Below, one piece after another: positions 27,065 to 35,868 of a stretch of DNA of 64,000 nt. Below the pieces are notes generated by a model. It was given only the letters and a program-made list of their open reading frames with translations, ran no database searches and was not told the origin of the DNA. The DNA comes from JANPCX01 sp050916095. GTDB taxonomy: Bacteria > Pseudomonadota > Gammaproteobacteria > Burkholderiales > Burkholderiaceae_C. The position numbers and the translations under genes are program-made. The DNA lies in the NCBI GenBank assembly GCA_050916095.1, contig CP050901.1:2480001-2544000 (forward strand), read 5' to 3'. The first letter of the stretch is position 1. Every line of letters starts with the position of its first letter.

Positions 27065-27426
27065 TAAAGTCTCCACAGCACTTGAATCGCCCAACCGGCG
27101 CAGCCCACCAACCAAACAATCGTGAACACCTGCAAAGCCAAGCGAATGGCCACAGGTTTGATGTAGTCCATCCACACATCACGCATTCCCACCCACACAT
27201 GCATGAGCAGGGCGATGATGACGACAAAGGTGAGCACCTTCATCCACTGACTGGCAAAAATGCCCGCCCATTTGTCGTAGCCCATCTCACCGGGCAACAA
27301 AATTTGCACGATCACCACCACGGTGAAAAGCGCCATGAGGGTGGCCGTGATGCGCTGGCTCAGCCAGTCGCGAAGGCCATAGTGCGCACCAACGACGATG
27401 CGTTTGGAGCCGAAGTTGTCAGACAT
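27064..27426 (-). CDS. sdhD: Succinate dehydrogenase membrane anchor SdhD
   Basis: Membrane anchor that with SdhC binds haem b and ubiquinone. The 120-residue protein has three helices (ITATLMALFTVVVIVQILL; VLTFVVIIALLMHVWVGMRD; ALQVFTIVWLVGCAGWAIQV). The His in LLMHVWVGMRDVWMDYIKP matches the haem-ligand helix. The start is ATG 27426 (MSDNFGSKR). Confidence 0.96.
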   Translation of the reverse strand: MSDNFGSKRIVVGAHYGLRDWLSQRITATLMALFTVVVIVQILLPGEMGYDKWAGIFASQWMKVLTFVVIIALLMHVWVGMRDVWMDYIKPVAIRLALQVFTIVWLVGCAGWAIQVLWRL

Positions 27427-27436
27427 GCATCGCTCC

Positions 27437-27868
27437 TTAAAAGAACAGTTTGTAGCCCAGGGCCGCAGTGAGTACCACGCTGGCGCCGAGGGTGAACAGT
27501 GCGGACGAGTGACCAAACTCTTTGGTCACCGAGTGGGTGGCGTCCATGTAGAGGTGACGCAAACCAGCGATGAAGTGGTGCAAATAGCCCCAAATCAGTC
27601 CCAAAGCCACGAGCTTGATGGCCCAACCGGGCACAAAACCGACACCAGCGTTGAATACCGAGGTGAACTGCGCGTAACTGATTTCAGAGGTCACGCTGGT
27701 GTCGAACATCCAAATGATGAAAGGCATCAGCAAAAACATCAGAACACCGCTCACGCGGTGAAGAATGGACACAATGCCCGCTGGCGGCAGCCGGTACGAG
27801 GCGATCTGTGAAACATGGATATTGCGGTAGACCGGCCGCTCGGGCCGAGGTTTTGTCGTGTCAGTCAT
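27437..27868 (-). CDS. sdhC: Succinate dehydrogenase cytochrome b556 subunit SdhC
   Basis: First gene of the sdh operon and second membrane anchor. The 143 residues include PVYRNIHVSQIASYRLPPAG, the quinone-site SILHRVSGVLMFLLMPF, and the helix with HHFIAGLRHLYMD. ATG 27868 has AAGG six bases upstream and is preferred to a TTG two codons earlier. About 100 bp separate it from the GntR gene transcribed in the same direction; the main promoter is probably there. Confidence 0.97.
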   Translation of the reverse strand: MTDTTKPRPERPVYRNIHVSQIASYRLPPAGIVSILHRVSGVLMFLLMPFIIWMFDTSVTSEISYAQFTSVFNAGVGFVPGWAIKLVALGLIWGYLHHFIAGLRHLYMDATHSVTKEFGHSSALFTLGASVVLTAALGYKLFF

Positions 27869-27971
27869 TCCCAACCTTGTGTGAATCAGAAAACCCCGAG
27901 AGTTTATTGCAATGCATCAACATGAAACTGACAAGTAACTCAATTGCCCCAACAAGCCGGACAAAACCGGG

Positions 27972-28742
27972 TCAGCTGAGCTCATTGCGGTAGTGGTGGG
28001 CGGCGGTGCTGTACAGGCCACGTCGAAGCTCAACGGGTTCGTCGACATAACTCAGAGAGAGCCGCTCCACACTGAGCAGCGGCGCACCGGCCGTCACACC
28101 CAGGAGATCGGCCGCCACCGCATCCGCAGCGACGGCACGAATTTTTTCTTCCGCGCGAATCATGCGCACGCCAAATTCGGCTTCAAAAAGGCCGTACATG
28201 GGACCTCGGTAGTCGCCGAGCCGTTCGGCTGTCAAACCTTTGAACTTGACGCCGGGCAGCCAGATGTCATCGAGCACAACAGGTACGTCTCGAAAGGACA
28301 GCACGCGCCTGACTTGCAACACAGCGTCGCCAGCCTTCAAACCGAGGGCGCGGGCAATTTCAGCGGGGGCTCGCAAACGCCGGCAATCGATGAAACGGCG
28401 CTGCGCACCGACTGCATCTCCATCGTCTGCGGCCAGGCGCAAAAATCGGTACTGCACTTTTTGCTCGGCATGGGTGGCCACGAAGGTGCCTTTGCCTTGC
28501 CGGCGCACGAGCAGGTTTTCCGCGGCGAGCTCATCCACAGCTTTGCGTACCGTGCCTTGGCTGACCCTGAAGCGGGCGGCCAACTCCATCTCACTTGGAA
28601 TGGCCTCGCCCGGGCCCCATTCGTTGTCTTGCAAGCTGCGCAGCATCAAGGTTTTGATCTGCTGGTAAAGCGGACTGAAGGCTGGCCCAGCGCTTTTGCC
28701 GCTGCCAACGTGGGGCTCAGTTCCGTGGTTATTGCCTGTCAT
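27972..28742 (-). CDS. GntR-family (HutC/UTRA type) transcriptional regulator
   Basis: DNA-binding regulator, probably of central carbon genes. The 256-residue protein has a winged helix at about residues 25-90 (FSPLYQQIKTLMLRSL; GEAIPSEMELAARFRVSQGT; VRRQGKGTFV) and a UTRA effector domain after it. ATG 28742 gives the normal family length; the frame continues antisense through mdh and is spurious there. A perfect palindrome lies 52 bp upstream of its start in the region shared with mdh, a candidate operator. Position next to sdh and mdh suggests it responds to a TCA-related metabolite. Confidence 0.93.
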   Translation of the reverse strand: MTGNNHGTEPHVGSGKSAGPAFSPLYQQIKTLMLRSLQDNEWGPGEAIPSEMELAARFRVSQGTVRKAVDELAAENLLVRRQGKGTFVATHAEQKVQYRFLRLAADDGDAVGAQRRFIDCRRLRAPAEIARALGLKAGDAVLQVRRVLSFRDVPVVLDDIWLPGVKFKGLTAERLGDYRGPMYGLFEAEFGVRMIRAEEKIRAVAADAVAADLLGVTAGAPLLSVERLSLSYVDEPVELRRGLYSTAAHHYRNELS

Positions 28743-28793
28743 GGGCGAGATTGCAGCACACCCCGCGACCTTTCGTCTACCAATAGTTGACTG

Positions 28794-28811
28794 ATGTCTT
28801 CTATAAGACAT
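28794..28811. promoter_or_regulatory. Candidate GntR operator, ATGTCTT-N4-AAGACAT
   Basis: Perfect 7-4-7 palindrome (ATGTCTTCTATAAGACAT) in the 177-bp region between the divergent gntR and mdh genes. Its size and symmetry fit a dimeric GntR protein. A half-site-like AAGACG follows at 28813. I found no full second copy upstream of sdhC. Confidence 0.6.
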
Positions 28812-28919
28812 AAGACGTTTGACCAAAGCCGGGTTCACCCTTAGACTCCGCGCGAAACCGCTAAACTTGCGGGTCTTTTTTACCCCCAACGCCACCGCAT
28901 TCGCATTTTGGAGATCTCC

Positions 28920-29906
28920 ATGAGCAAGAAACCCGTTCGTGTCGCCGTCACTGGCGCTGCTGGTCAAATTGGTTACGCACTGCTGTTCCGCATCGCCTCC
29001 GGTGAAATGTTGGGCAAAGACCAACCCGTGATCTTGCAACTGCTGGAAATCCCCGACGAAAAAGCGCAAAACGCCCTCAAAGGCGTGATGATGGAATTGG
29101 AAGACTGCGCCTTCCCGCTGCTGGCTGGCATGGAAGCCCATTCCGACCCGATGACCGCCTTCAAGGGCACCGACTACGCCCTGTTGGTCGGTGCCCGCCC
29201 ACGCGGTCCCGGCATGGAACGCGCCGATTTGCTGGCGGCCAACGCCCAAATTTTCACTGCCCAAGGCAAAGCGCTGAACGCCGTGGCTTCGCGTGATGTG
29301 CGCGTCTTGGTGGTGGGCAATCCTGCCAACACCAATGCCTACATCGCCATGAAGAGCGCACCCGACCTGCCGCGCAAAAACTTCACCGCCATGCTGCGCC
29401 TGGACCACAACCGCGCCTTGTCGCAAATCGCGGCCAAAACGGGCAAACCCGTTTCCAGCATTCAAAAACTCGCGGTTTGGGGCAACCACTCACCCACCAT
29501 GTACGCCGACTACCGCTTCGCCACGATTGACGGCGCTTCGGTCAAAGACACGATCAACGACCACACCTGGAACAAAGACACCTTCTTGCCCACCGTGGGC
29601 AAACGCGGCGCCGCCATCATTGCCGCACGCGGCGTGTCGTCCGCCGCATCCGCCGCCAATGCGGCCATCGACCACATGCGCGATTGGGCTTTGGGCACCA
29701 ATGGCGGCTGGGTCACCATGGGCATTCCGTCCAACGGCGAATATGGCATTCCGAAAGACGTGATGTTCGGTTACCCCGTCACCTGCGCTGGCGGCGAATA
29801 CAAAATCGTCGAAGGTTTGGCAATTGACGAGTTCTCACAAGGCCTGATCAACGTCACCTTGGCCGAGCTGCAAGGCGAACAAGACGGCGTCAAACACCTG
29901 CTTTGA
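28920..29906 (+). CDS. mdh: Malate dehydrogenase
   Basis: NAD-dependent enzyme that converts malate to oxaloacetate. The 328 residues show the Rossmann start RVAVTGAAGQIGYALLFRIA and the substrate-binding GARPRGPGMERADLL. The catalytic His is in VWGNHSPTMYADYR. ATG 28920 is chosen because GGAG lies six bases upstream and the family begins MSKKPVRVAVTG. It is divergent from gntR and is followed by a terminator. Confidence 0.99.
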   Translation: MSKKPVRVAVTGAAGQIGYALLFRIASGEMLGKDQPVILQLLEIPDEKAQNALKGVMMELEDCAFPLLAGMEAHSDPMTAFKGTDYALLVGARPRGPGMERADLLAANAQIFTAQGKALNAVASRDVRVLVVGNPANTNAYIAMKSAPDLPRKNFTAMLRLDHNRALSQIAAKTGKPVSSIQKLAVWGNHSPTMYADYRFATIDGASVKDTINDHTWNKDTFLPTVGKRGAAIIAARGVSSAASAANAAIDHMRDWALGTNGGWVTMGIPSNGEYGIPKDVMFGYPVTCAGGEYKIVEGLAIDEFSQGLINVTLAELQGEQDGVKHLL

Positions 29907-29924
29907 TTCACTAGTGGGCCAATC

Positions 29925-29958
29925 AAGCCGACTCACCCAGGGTGTGTCGGCTTTTTTA
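29925..29958 (+). terminator. Rho-independent terminator after mdh
   Basis: AGCCGAC (29926-29932) pairs with GTCGGCT (29946-29952), and the intervening CTCACCCAGGGTGTG can extend the stem. A run of T follows. It is placed 19 bases after the mdh stop. Confidence 0.88.
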
Positions 29959-30029
29959 TGCCTCTTCAAACCGCTAAGCCCCGGTCACCAGACTTATTGA
30001 TGTTTACCTTATTCACGACAACCGCCAGC

Positions 30030-30101
30030 CCGTTCGCCCTGAGCCTGTCGAAGGGCCTGCACCGAGGTTCGCGCTGGCTTTGACAGGCTCAGCCCGAACG
30101 G
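30030..30101. repeat. Short copy of the TTCGACAAGCTCAGGGCGAA repeat family (72 bp)
   Basis: CCGTTCGCCCTGAGCCTGTC near the left end pairs with GACAGGCTCAGCCCGAACGG at the right, around a GGCCTGCACCGAGG spacer. The flanks (TTACCTTATTCACGACA and TGTCGCGATTTATGTAAGG) are also complementary in part and resemble those of the element at 4642-4753. The gap between mdh and the next gene holds nothing else. Confidence 0.8.
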
Positions 30102-30142
30102 TGTCTGGTGTCGCGATTTATGTAAGGCTCGATAGTTTAACG

Positions 30143-31168
30143 ATGAACAAACCACGCCCCATCCACCCTCAACAGGCACTCTTTGGCAGCGGGCCGCAGG
30201 CGGTCGACCTGCCGGTCTGCGATCACTACTGCGGCGTTGAAGCACGCATGCACAAGAGTCTGGAGCTGCAAGCAGAATTGGGACCGCTGTTCGACATCAC
30301 CCTCGACTGCGAAGACGGTGCACCAGTAGGCGGCGAAGCGGAACACGCCCACATGGTGGCCGACATCGCAACGTCAGCTGCGAACCGTTTTGGGCGCGTG
30401 GGTGCCAGGGTGCATCCTTGGGGTCACCCCGCGTTTGAGACCGACATTCACACCTTGATCCAACGTGCCGGGTCGCGCCTGGCCTATTTGATGGTGCCCA
30501 AACCGCAAGACGCAAACGATGTGCAACGCGCCTGCGAACTGATTGACCACGAGTTACGCGTGCATGACCTGGGCACGCAGTTGCCTGTGCATGTGCTCAT
30601 TGAAACCCATGGCGCATTGCGCGAGGTGCAAGCCATCGCGGCCCACCCCCGGGTGCAGTCGCTCTCGTTCGGTTTGATGGACTTCGTGTCTGAACACCGA
30701 GGCGCCATTCCTGCAGCCGCCATGGGCTCCACCGGCGAGATCAACCAGTTCACGCATCCGCTCGTGCTGCGCGCCAAACTTGACATCTCGGCAGCCTGCC
30801 ACGCCTTTGGAAAAACGCCGTCGCACTGCGTCGTGACCGAATTCAAGAACCAACACGCCATCAGCAAAGCAGCGGAACAAGCCAACCGGTGGCTGGGCTA
30901 CACCCGCATGTGGAGCATCCACCCCAACCAAATTCGACCCATCATCGAGGCCTTTTCACCAACAGCGGCAGAAATTGATGTCGCCATTGAGATCATTCAT
31001 GCGGCCCAGGCTGCCAATTGGGCACCCATCCAGCACCACGGCAACTTGCACGATCGGGCCAGTTTTCGCTATTTTTGGCAGGTGCTGGCCCGGGCCCACC
31101 GCACGGGTCAGCCTTTGCCGATCGAAGTGGAGAAAGCATATTTTTCGGTGACACCAACGGCAAGCTGA
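30143..31168 (+). CDS. HpcH/HpaI aldolase / CitE-like lyase
   Basis: Probable CoA-ester C-C lyase or thioesterase of the citrate lyase beta / malyl-CoA lyase superfamily. In the 341-residue protein, LFDITLDCEDGAPVGGE carries the metal-binding acidic residues, and AYLMVPKPQDANDVQ and VLIETHGALREV are typical barrel strands. IHPNQIRPIIEAF near the end is the CitE signature. The Asp in GLMDFVSEH may be a metal ligand. ATG 30143 is used; upstream codons run into the repeat. Neighbouring mdh suits a role in C4/C5 acid metabolism; the exact substrate cannot be told. Confidence 0.88.
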   Translation: MNKPRPIHPQQALFGSGPQAVDLPVCDHYCGVEARMHKSLELQAELGPLFDITLDCEDGAPVGGEAEHAHMVADIATSAANRFGRVGARVHPWGHPAFETDIHTLIQRAGSRLAYLMVPKPQDANDVQRACELIDHELRVHDLGTQLPVHVLIETHGALREVQAIAAHPRVQSLSFGLMDFVSEHRGAIPAAAMGSTGEINQFTHPLVLRAKLDISAACHAFGKTPSHCVVTEFKNQHAISKAAEQANRWLGYTRMWSIHPNQIRPIIEAFSPTAAEIDVAIEIIHAAQAANWAPIQHHGNLHDRASFRYFWQVLARAHRTGQPLPIEVEKAYFSVTPTAS

Positions 31169-31269
31169 GCGCCCGCCGACGCAGTTTGTTTCATTTTTGC
31201 GGGCTTGCCCGATTTCGCGCCCACAGCAGCCACCCCACAATTCGCCCACCCTCACCTTGGATCCAGCCC

Positions 31270-31761
31270 ATGAAAACTCTCTCGCGCATTTCTGCAACTC
31301 TGTTCAGCCTGTTTTTTTGCGCTTCGACTTGGAGCCAAAGCGCACCCGCTGGGGCCGCAACCAAGACCCAGGCCAAGCCCAGCCGCACCGCACCAGCACC
31401 GAAAAAAAATCTACTCACGCCGCCTGCAACACAAGAACAACTTGACGCCGCTGAGCACACGCACTTTGGTGACTACCAGTGCGAGTTCAACCAAAAAATT
31501 CATGTTTCACTGGCCCCCCAAGCGGCGGGCTACATCGAAGTCAAGCACCTCAACAGAGTCTTCGTCATGAAGCCGGTGATGTCGAGCACAGGTGCTCTGC
31601 GCCTGGAAGATGTTCGCGGCCAGACCCTGCTGCTGCAAGTGGCCAACAAATCGATGCTGATGGATGTGAAAGCTGGCCGACGCATCGTGGACGCTTGCGT
31701 GCACGCGACCCAAAGCGAGTTCAATCAAACGGCTCCTACCGGCACGCCCATACTGAACTGA
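31270..31761 (+). CDS. Exported protein, possibly MliC-like lysozyme inhibitor fold
   Basis: 163 residues with a signal peptide (ISATLFSLFFCASTWSQSA) and a Lys/Pro/Ala-rich linker. A small domain of about 100 residues follows: YQCEFNQKIHVSL, FVMKPVMSSTGALRLEDVRG and a final DACVHATQ. The spaced cysteines and the short beta-rich pattern with a central SSTGAL resemble membrane-bound C-type lysozyme inhibitors, but this is only a pattern match. The frame upstream of 31270 overlaps the previous gene and is ignored. Confidence 0.6.
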   Translation: MKTLSRISATLFSLFFCASTWSQSAPAGAATKTQAKPSRTAPAPKKNLLTPPATQEQLDAAEHTHFGDYQCEFNQKIHVSLAPQAAGYIEVKHLNRVFVMKPVMSSTGALRLEDVRGQTLLLQVANKSMLMDVKAGRRIVDACVHATQSEFNQTAPTGTPILN

Positions 31762-32111
31762 GTCCATCGGCAGGTCGGTCATCCGCCACGCCACTGGCAT
31801 TGCCTTGGTGACCGGCCATGCCAAAGAAATCAGCCAGGACCCGGAGTAGCAACTGCCACCGCACGTTTTAAAAGAAAAACCGGGTTCAAACACGTGCCTG
31901 CGCCCGGGCGCGAGCTTCCAAACCTCCCACAAACCATAGGGCCACCATGGGTTGGGGCGCGGTAATCAACAGTCACATACAAACACAACCCACATCATCT
32001 TCGACAACAACCACTGACCGCAGCAGCGCCCGCACTCTGGGGAGAGGGTCGGCGCGACCGTGTTGGGTAAATTTTGCAGCGCGGTACTGCGATGCGGCCA
32101 CCGCCCAGCAG
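31762..32111. other. Non-coding stretch before structured repeat copy 2
   Basis: 350 bp without a credible gene on either strand. The long plus-strand frame across it (31947-32633) enters murB antisense and has no family features. A GGGGAGAGGGTCGGCGCGACC segment lies near 32039. I see nothing else. Confidence 0.5.
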
Positions 32112-32355
32112 CTAACCCGCATATCTCACCAGGTCGCTCTTCTATGCCCCGCAACACCGCATGAATGCTCACTTTGTTGGCTTCGAGTGCCAAATCCAAT
32201 TTGTACCGAGCGCTACGCACCCGATTGCGCCGTGCTGCGGCACGCTGGCCGCGTTGCTCCTCCTTGCGGGCATGAGCCCGCAGCGTCGTCTCGCCTTGCC
32301 AGCGCACCGCATCACAGCCCACTCGGGCGCGTCCCTGGTGAAATATGCGGGCTAA
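32112..32355. repeat. Structured repeat element, copy 2 (244 bp) at the murB 3' end
   Basis: The 22-bp terminal arms match at 19 of 22 positions (left around CCCGCATATCTCACCAGG, right CCTGGTGAAATATGCGGG). Box AACACCGCATGAATGCT is at 32153-32169; then come a variable 40-base segment with hairpin TTGGC/GCCAA and the 117-bp core at 32210-32326. Core identity to copy 1 is 110 of 117, and box-to-core spacing is identical (57 bases). Terminal stems and inner hairpin differ in sequence from copy 1 but keep pairing. The murB TAG stop lies within the right arm. Confidence 0.85.
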
Positions 32356-33368
32356 ACCACCACCGGCTCAGTCTCCAGTCGTATCCCAAAGCGCCCATAT
32401 ACGCTCTCTTGAATCGCCCGCGCCAAAGTCATCACCTCAGAGCCGGTGGCACCGCCTTTGTTAATCAGCACCAGGGCTTGTTTTTCATACACGGCCGCAT
32501 GACCAAGGGTTTTGCCTTTCCAGCCGCAGGCGTCGATCATCCAACCTGCGGCGAGTTTCACGCTGCCGTCTTCCATGGGGTAGTGCACGATCTCCGGGTC
32601 GCGGCCGATGATGTCGCGGCATTGCTCGGGTGAGACCAAAGGGTTCTTGAAAAAACTGCCTGCGTTGCCGACCACTGCCGGGTCGGGCAGCTTGGCACGG
32701 CGGATGGCGCAGACCCAATCGGCGATTTGTTGGGCCGACGGTGAGGTGATGCCGGTCTCAAGCACTTTGCGCTCCAGCTCCAAATAACCCAGCACAGGTC
32801 GCCAAGGTTTGGGCAAACGAAAACGCACCCGGGTGATGATGGCGCAATCGGCCAACGACTGTTTGAACACACTGTTGCGATACCCAAAGGCGCAGACTTC
32901 GGGGCCGAGGGTGTGGGTCAGGCCTGTGCGCAAGTCCACGGCATCCAAAGACTCAAAACGGTCTTTCAATTCCAGACCATAGGCCCCGATGTTTTGCACA
33001 GGTGAAGCGCCGACCGAGCCGGGGATGAGGGCCATGTTTTCCAGCCCCGGATAACCCTGGGCCAAAGTCCACATCACCACCTCATGCCAGGACTCCCCCG
33101 CGCCAGCCTCCACAATCCAGGCGTCGGCACGTTCTTCCATCAGCCGTATACCGGGCACCTCCACCTTGACCACCAACTGCGGCATGTCGCGTGTCAGGAC
33201 AATGTTGCTGCCGCCGCCCAGAATGAATTTGGATGCCAAGCCATACACCGGGTGGTCAACCACCTGCCGCACCTCGGCCTCACTGCGCACCCTAACCAGG
33301 GTTTGGGCGATGGCGGGCAGGCCAAAGGTGTTGTAGGGTTTAAGACTGATGTTGGGCTCGATTTGCAT
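32352..33368 (-). CDS. murB: UDP-N-acetylmuramate dehydrogenase MurB (type I)
   Basis: Flavoenzyme that reduces UDP-GlcNAc-enolpyruvate in peptidoglycan synthesis. The 338 residues include NTFGLPAIAQTLVRVRSEAE, FAD-binding FILGGGSNIVLTRDMPQLVV, NIGAYGLELKDRFESLDAVD, and the catalytic Ser in GNAGSFFKNPLVS. The C-terminal Glu is probably in IRLETEPVVV. ATG 33368 (MQIEPNISL) is the natural start. The stop codon falls in the right arm of structured repeat copy 2, so the last codons abut that element. Confidence 0.97.
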   Translation of the reverse strand: MQIEPNISLKPYNTFGLPAIAQTLVRVRSEAEVRQVVDHPVYGLASKFILGGGSNIVLTRDMPQLVVKVEVPGIRLMEERADAWIVEAGAGESWHEVVMWTLAQGYPGLENMALIPGSVGASPVQNIGAYGLELKDRFESLDAVDLRTGLTHTLGPEVCAFGYRNSVFKQSLADCAIITRVRFRLPKPWRPVLGYLELERKVLETGITSPSAQQIADWVCAIRRAKLPDPAVVGNAGSFFKNPLVSPEQCRDIIGRDPEIVHYPMEDGSVKLAAGWMIDACGWKGKTLGHAAVYEKQALVLINKGGATGSEVMTLARAIQESVYGRFGIRLETEPVVV

Positions 33369-33436
33369 GGCAGAATTTTCGTCGATGATCTGTTGTTCGT
33401 CCTTTTTCCCTTTTTTAGTTTTTGAATTGAATGCCC

Positions 33437-33925
33437 ATGCCAAGCTTTGACGCCGTTTTAGAACCCGATTTGGTCGAAGTCCGTAATGCGGTGGACAACA
33501 CCGCCAAGGAAATCGGCACCCGCTTTGACTTCAAAGGCTCATCCGCCAAGGTCGAACTCAAGGAAAAAGCCCTCACCGTGTTCGCCGACAGCGACTTTCA
33601 AATTGGCCAAGTGATGGACATCTTGATCGCCAAACTAACCAAACGAAATGTCGATGTGCGTTACATCGACCGCAGCGCCAAGATTGAAAAAATTGGCGGC
33701 GACAAAGTCAAACAGCTCATCACCGTGAAAAGCGGCATTGACAGTGACACTGCCAAAAAAATTCAAACCCTCATCAAACAAAGCAAACTCAAGGTGCAGG
33801 CTGCCATTCAAGGCGACACGGTGCGCGTGACGGGCGGCAAACGCGACGATCTTCAGGCCGCCATGGCTTTGATACGCAAAGACGTGGCCGATGCACCGCT
33901 GACGTTCAACAACTTTCGGGACTGA
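33437..33925 (+). CDS. yajQ: YajQ-family nucleotide-binding protein
   Basis: Small cytosolic protein with two ferredoxin-like folds. Family members bind nucleotides, RNA or cyclic di-GMP, depending on the species studied. The 162 residues begin MPSFDAVLEPDLVEVRNAVD and contain the conserved RFDFKGSSAKVEL and GGKRDDLQAAMALIRK. ATG 33437 matches family starts better than the ATG two codons upstream. It is divergent from murB. Confidence 0.96.
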   Translation: MPSFDAVLEPDLVEVRNAVDNTAKEIGTRFDFKGSSAKVELKEKALTVFADSDFQIGQVMDILIAKLTKRNVDVRYIDRSAKIEKIGGDKVKQLITVKSGIDSDTAKKIQTLIKQSKLKVQAAIQGDTVRVTGGKRDDLQAAMALIRKDVADAPLTFNNFRD

Positions 33926-33931
33926 ACTGCC

Positions 33932-34609
33932 ATGCCAACGCCATGTACCAACAGAAGGCGAGCCAGCACCCTTGTTTTGGCCATGCTCGCCACAACCCAG
34001 GCGGGACTCGCACTGGCGCAAAAGGGCGCCTCGGTGGCCCTTAGCGGGGTGATGGGGACCAAGGCATTGCTTGTGGTCAACGGCGCTCCGAAAACCTTGG
34101 GTGTTGGCGACGTTCATGCTGGGGTGAAGCTGGTCAGTGTGTCTGCACAAGATGCTTTGGTGGAGGTAGACGGAAAGCGCGTGCAATTGAGCCTCGGAGG
34201 CACGCACGTGAACTTAGGCGGCAACAGCAGCGAGGGATCTGGCTCGCGCATTGTGCTCACTGCGGGTTCGGGTGGGCATTTCGTGACCCGAGGCAGCATC
34301 AATGGCCGATCCGTGAGATTCATGGTGGACACCGGTGCCACCACCGTCGCCATGAGTCAAGCGGAAGCGGAGCGCATTGGCGTGAAGTACACGGATGGAC
34401 AAGTGGGCGCCGCGAATACCGCCAATGGTCAGGTGATGATGTACCTCATCAAACTCGACTCAGTGCGTATCAACGACGTTCAGGTGTTCAACGTGGACGC
34501 CGCCGTGCTCCTGGCCCCCATGGACATGGTGTTGCTTGGTAACAGTTTTCTCACACGGTTTCAAATGAAGCGTGAGAACAACGTCCTCACCCTCGACAAA
34601 AAATCTTAA
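33932..34609 (+). CDS. Exported retropepsin-like aspartic protease (clan AA)
   Basis: Single-domain aspartic protease, active as a dimer. The 225-residue protein starts with a signal-like helix (TLVLAMLATTQAGLALAQ). A beta-rich N-domain follows, and then the protease domain from about residue 115 (VRFMVDTGATTVAMSQAEAE, catalytic DTG; LLGNSFLTRFQM near the end). This is the arrangement of the TIGR02281-type proteins common in Proteobacteria. It begins seven bases after yajQ, so the two may be cotranscribed. Confidence 0.9.
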   Translation: MPTPCTNRRRASTLVLAMLATTQAGLALAQKGASVALSGVMGTKALLVVNGAPKTLGVGDVHAGVKLVSVSAQDALVEVDGKRVQLSLGGTHVNLGGNSSEGSGSRIVLTAGSGGHFVTRGSINGRSVRFMVDTGATTVAMSQAEAERIGVKYTDGQVGAANTANGQVMMYLIKLDSVRINDVQVFNVDAAVLLAPMDMVLLGNSFLTRFQMKRENNVLTLDKKS

Positions 34610-34827
34610 CGCAAAGCAACTACTGACTTTACTCAGCAGTCGGGTCCATGCCCCGGTTGAACTGCTAACTCGTCATTTGAATTGCCCTTGCCCATACCCC
34701 CCAAAAAGGGGGAAGCTCATTTTTTGTACATTTTGAGCCATAGAATCGCCGCCTGCGGCTTGTAAGCAGCGCATTTCTTTTTTTACATTTTTGACTTTTG
34801 TCGTGCCAATTTTTGGGGAGTAATTTC

Positions 34828-35805
34828 TTGAAACATCGCCGTTTTCTATCCACTCTCGTGGTGAGTTCGTTTTTGTTGGTGGCATGCGGAGGCGGGGGCG
34901 GAGACAACAGCACGCCAACTCCTACCGGTGTCTCAGCCGACAGCACGCCAACTCCTGCGCCCGCTAGCTCTACCCGCTTGTCGCAATCAGACATACAAAC
35001 AACGGCAAGCCTTGGTGCACTGACCTTGATCAATACAGACTCATTTGCCAAGCTTGTGATCGCTTTCGGTGATAGCTTGCTCAAAGGGGAATCAACCAGA
35101 GCGAGTAGCTCCAGACTGCCGGCTGTGGCGGCCTGCGATAGTGGTACCTTTCTGTTTTCGGTGACCAAGTCGGGCTCCAGATTGGGTTTAGATGCTGGAG
35201 ATAGCTTGCTGATAATTTTCTCGAATTGCAGTTTCAGCGGTCTTGTGTTCAACGGATCGATGCGTCTGACCGCGCAGGGAAACATTTCCAATGTCAGTAG
35301 CGCCTACAACATTCGTTACCTCGCGACAATGACAAATTGGTCGGTTCGCAATGGTTCGCTGACGACCACGACAAGCGGCAACATGGACATCAATTCCAGC
35401 AATACCGCAATCGCTTTCACAGTCCCGACCAACCAGAGTGTGACCAGCGCGAGCACCGTCTCATCCGGGACCGTCACCAGCATCTATCGTGCCGGGACAA
35501 CCGCTCTCAGCGTGGATACCATTTCTCCCAATACTGCGTCCAGAAAGCTGGACGGCACAGTGGTCGTTTCCACTAGCAGTGGGCAACTCACGTTCGATGT
35601 CGCCACCCCCACTGCATTCGCTGGAACCACCAGCGGCGGTCGCTTTGAGCCAAACACTGGTGCGATGACTTTTCGCCAACCCGGTGGTACTTCAAACGCT
35701 TCAATTTCAATCAGTGGAAACACCGCCACAGTCAGCGGCGATACGGACGGCAATGGAACGCCAGACTTATCATTCACTACTACTTGGGCTGCACTAACTT
35801 TATAA
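34828..35805 (+). CDS. Hypothetical Ser/Thr-rich lipoprotein
   Basis: Unknown function. A TTG at 34828 preceded by GGGGAG starts a lipoprotein signal (FLSTLVVSSFLLVACGGGGG, lipobox LVAC). The 325-residue protein is rich in Ser, Thr, Gly and Asn with alternating short beta-like strands, and has a short duplicated DSTPTP segment after the lipobox. It ends with GDTDGNGTPDLSFTTTW, a D-x-D-x-N-G calcium-binding-like turn. Base composition is visibly more AT-rich than its neighbours, suggesting later acquisition. A terminator follows. A hairpin (CCCCCC/GGGGG, 34697-34712) with a T run lies upstream and may end the protease transcript. Confidence 0.75.
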   Translation: MKHRRFLSTLVVSSFLLVACGGGGGDNSTPTPTGVSADSTPTPAPASSTRLSQSDIQTTASLGALTLINTDSFAKLVIAFGDSLLKGESTRASSSRLPAVAACDSGTFLFSVTKSGSRLGLDAGDSLLIIFSNCSFSGLVFNGSMRLTAQGNISNVSSAYNIRYLATMTNWSVRNGSLTTTTSGNMDINSSNTAIAFTVPTNQSVTSASTVSSGTVTSIYRAGTTALSVDTISPNTASRKLDGTVVVSTSSGQLTFDVATPTAFAGTTSGGRFEPNTGAMTFRQPGGTSNASISISGNTATVSGDTDGNGTPDLSFTTTWAALTL

Positions 35806-35836
35806 CCTTGAGCGCGGCATTGGCCGTACAGGATAA

Positions 35837-35868
35837 GCGCCCTGAGTTGAGCCTCTGGGCGTTTTTTC
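35837..35868 (+). terminator. Rho-independent terminator after the lipoprotein gene
   Basis: CGCCCTGAG-ttgagc-CTCTGGGCG is followed by six T residues, 31 bases after the stop codon. Confidence 0.85.

Noticed and set aside
28743..29489. Upstream extension of the GntR frame to 505 residues
   Set aside because: The extra 249 codons are antisense to mdh; the internal ATG at 28742 gives the normal length for this family.
31947..32633. 228-residue plus-strand frame across structured element copy 2
   Set aside because: Runs through a repeat and then antisense into murB; no family resemblance and no plausible ribosome site.
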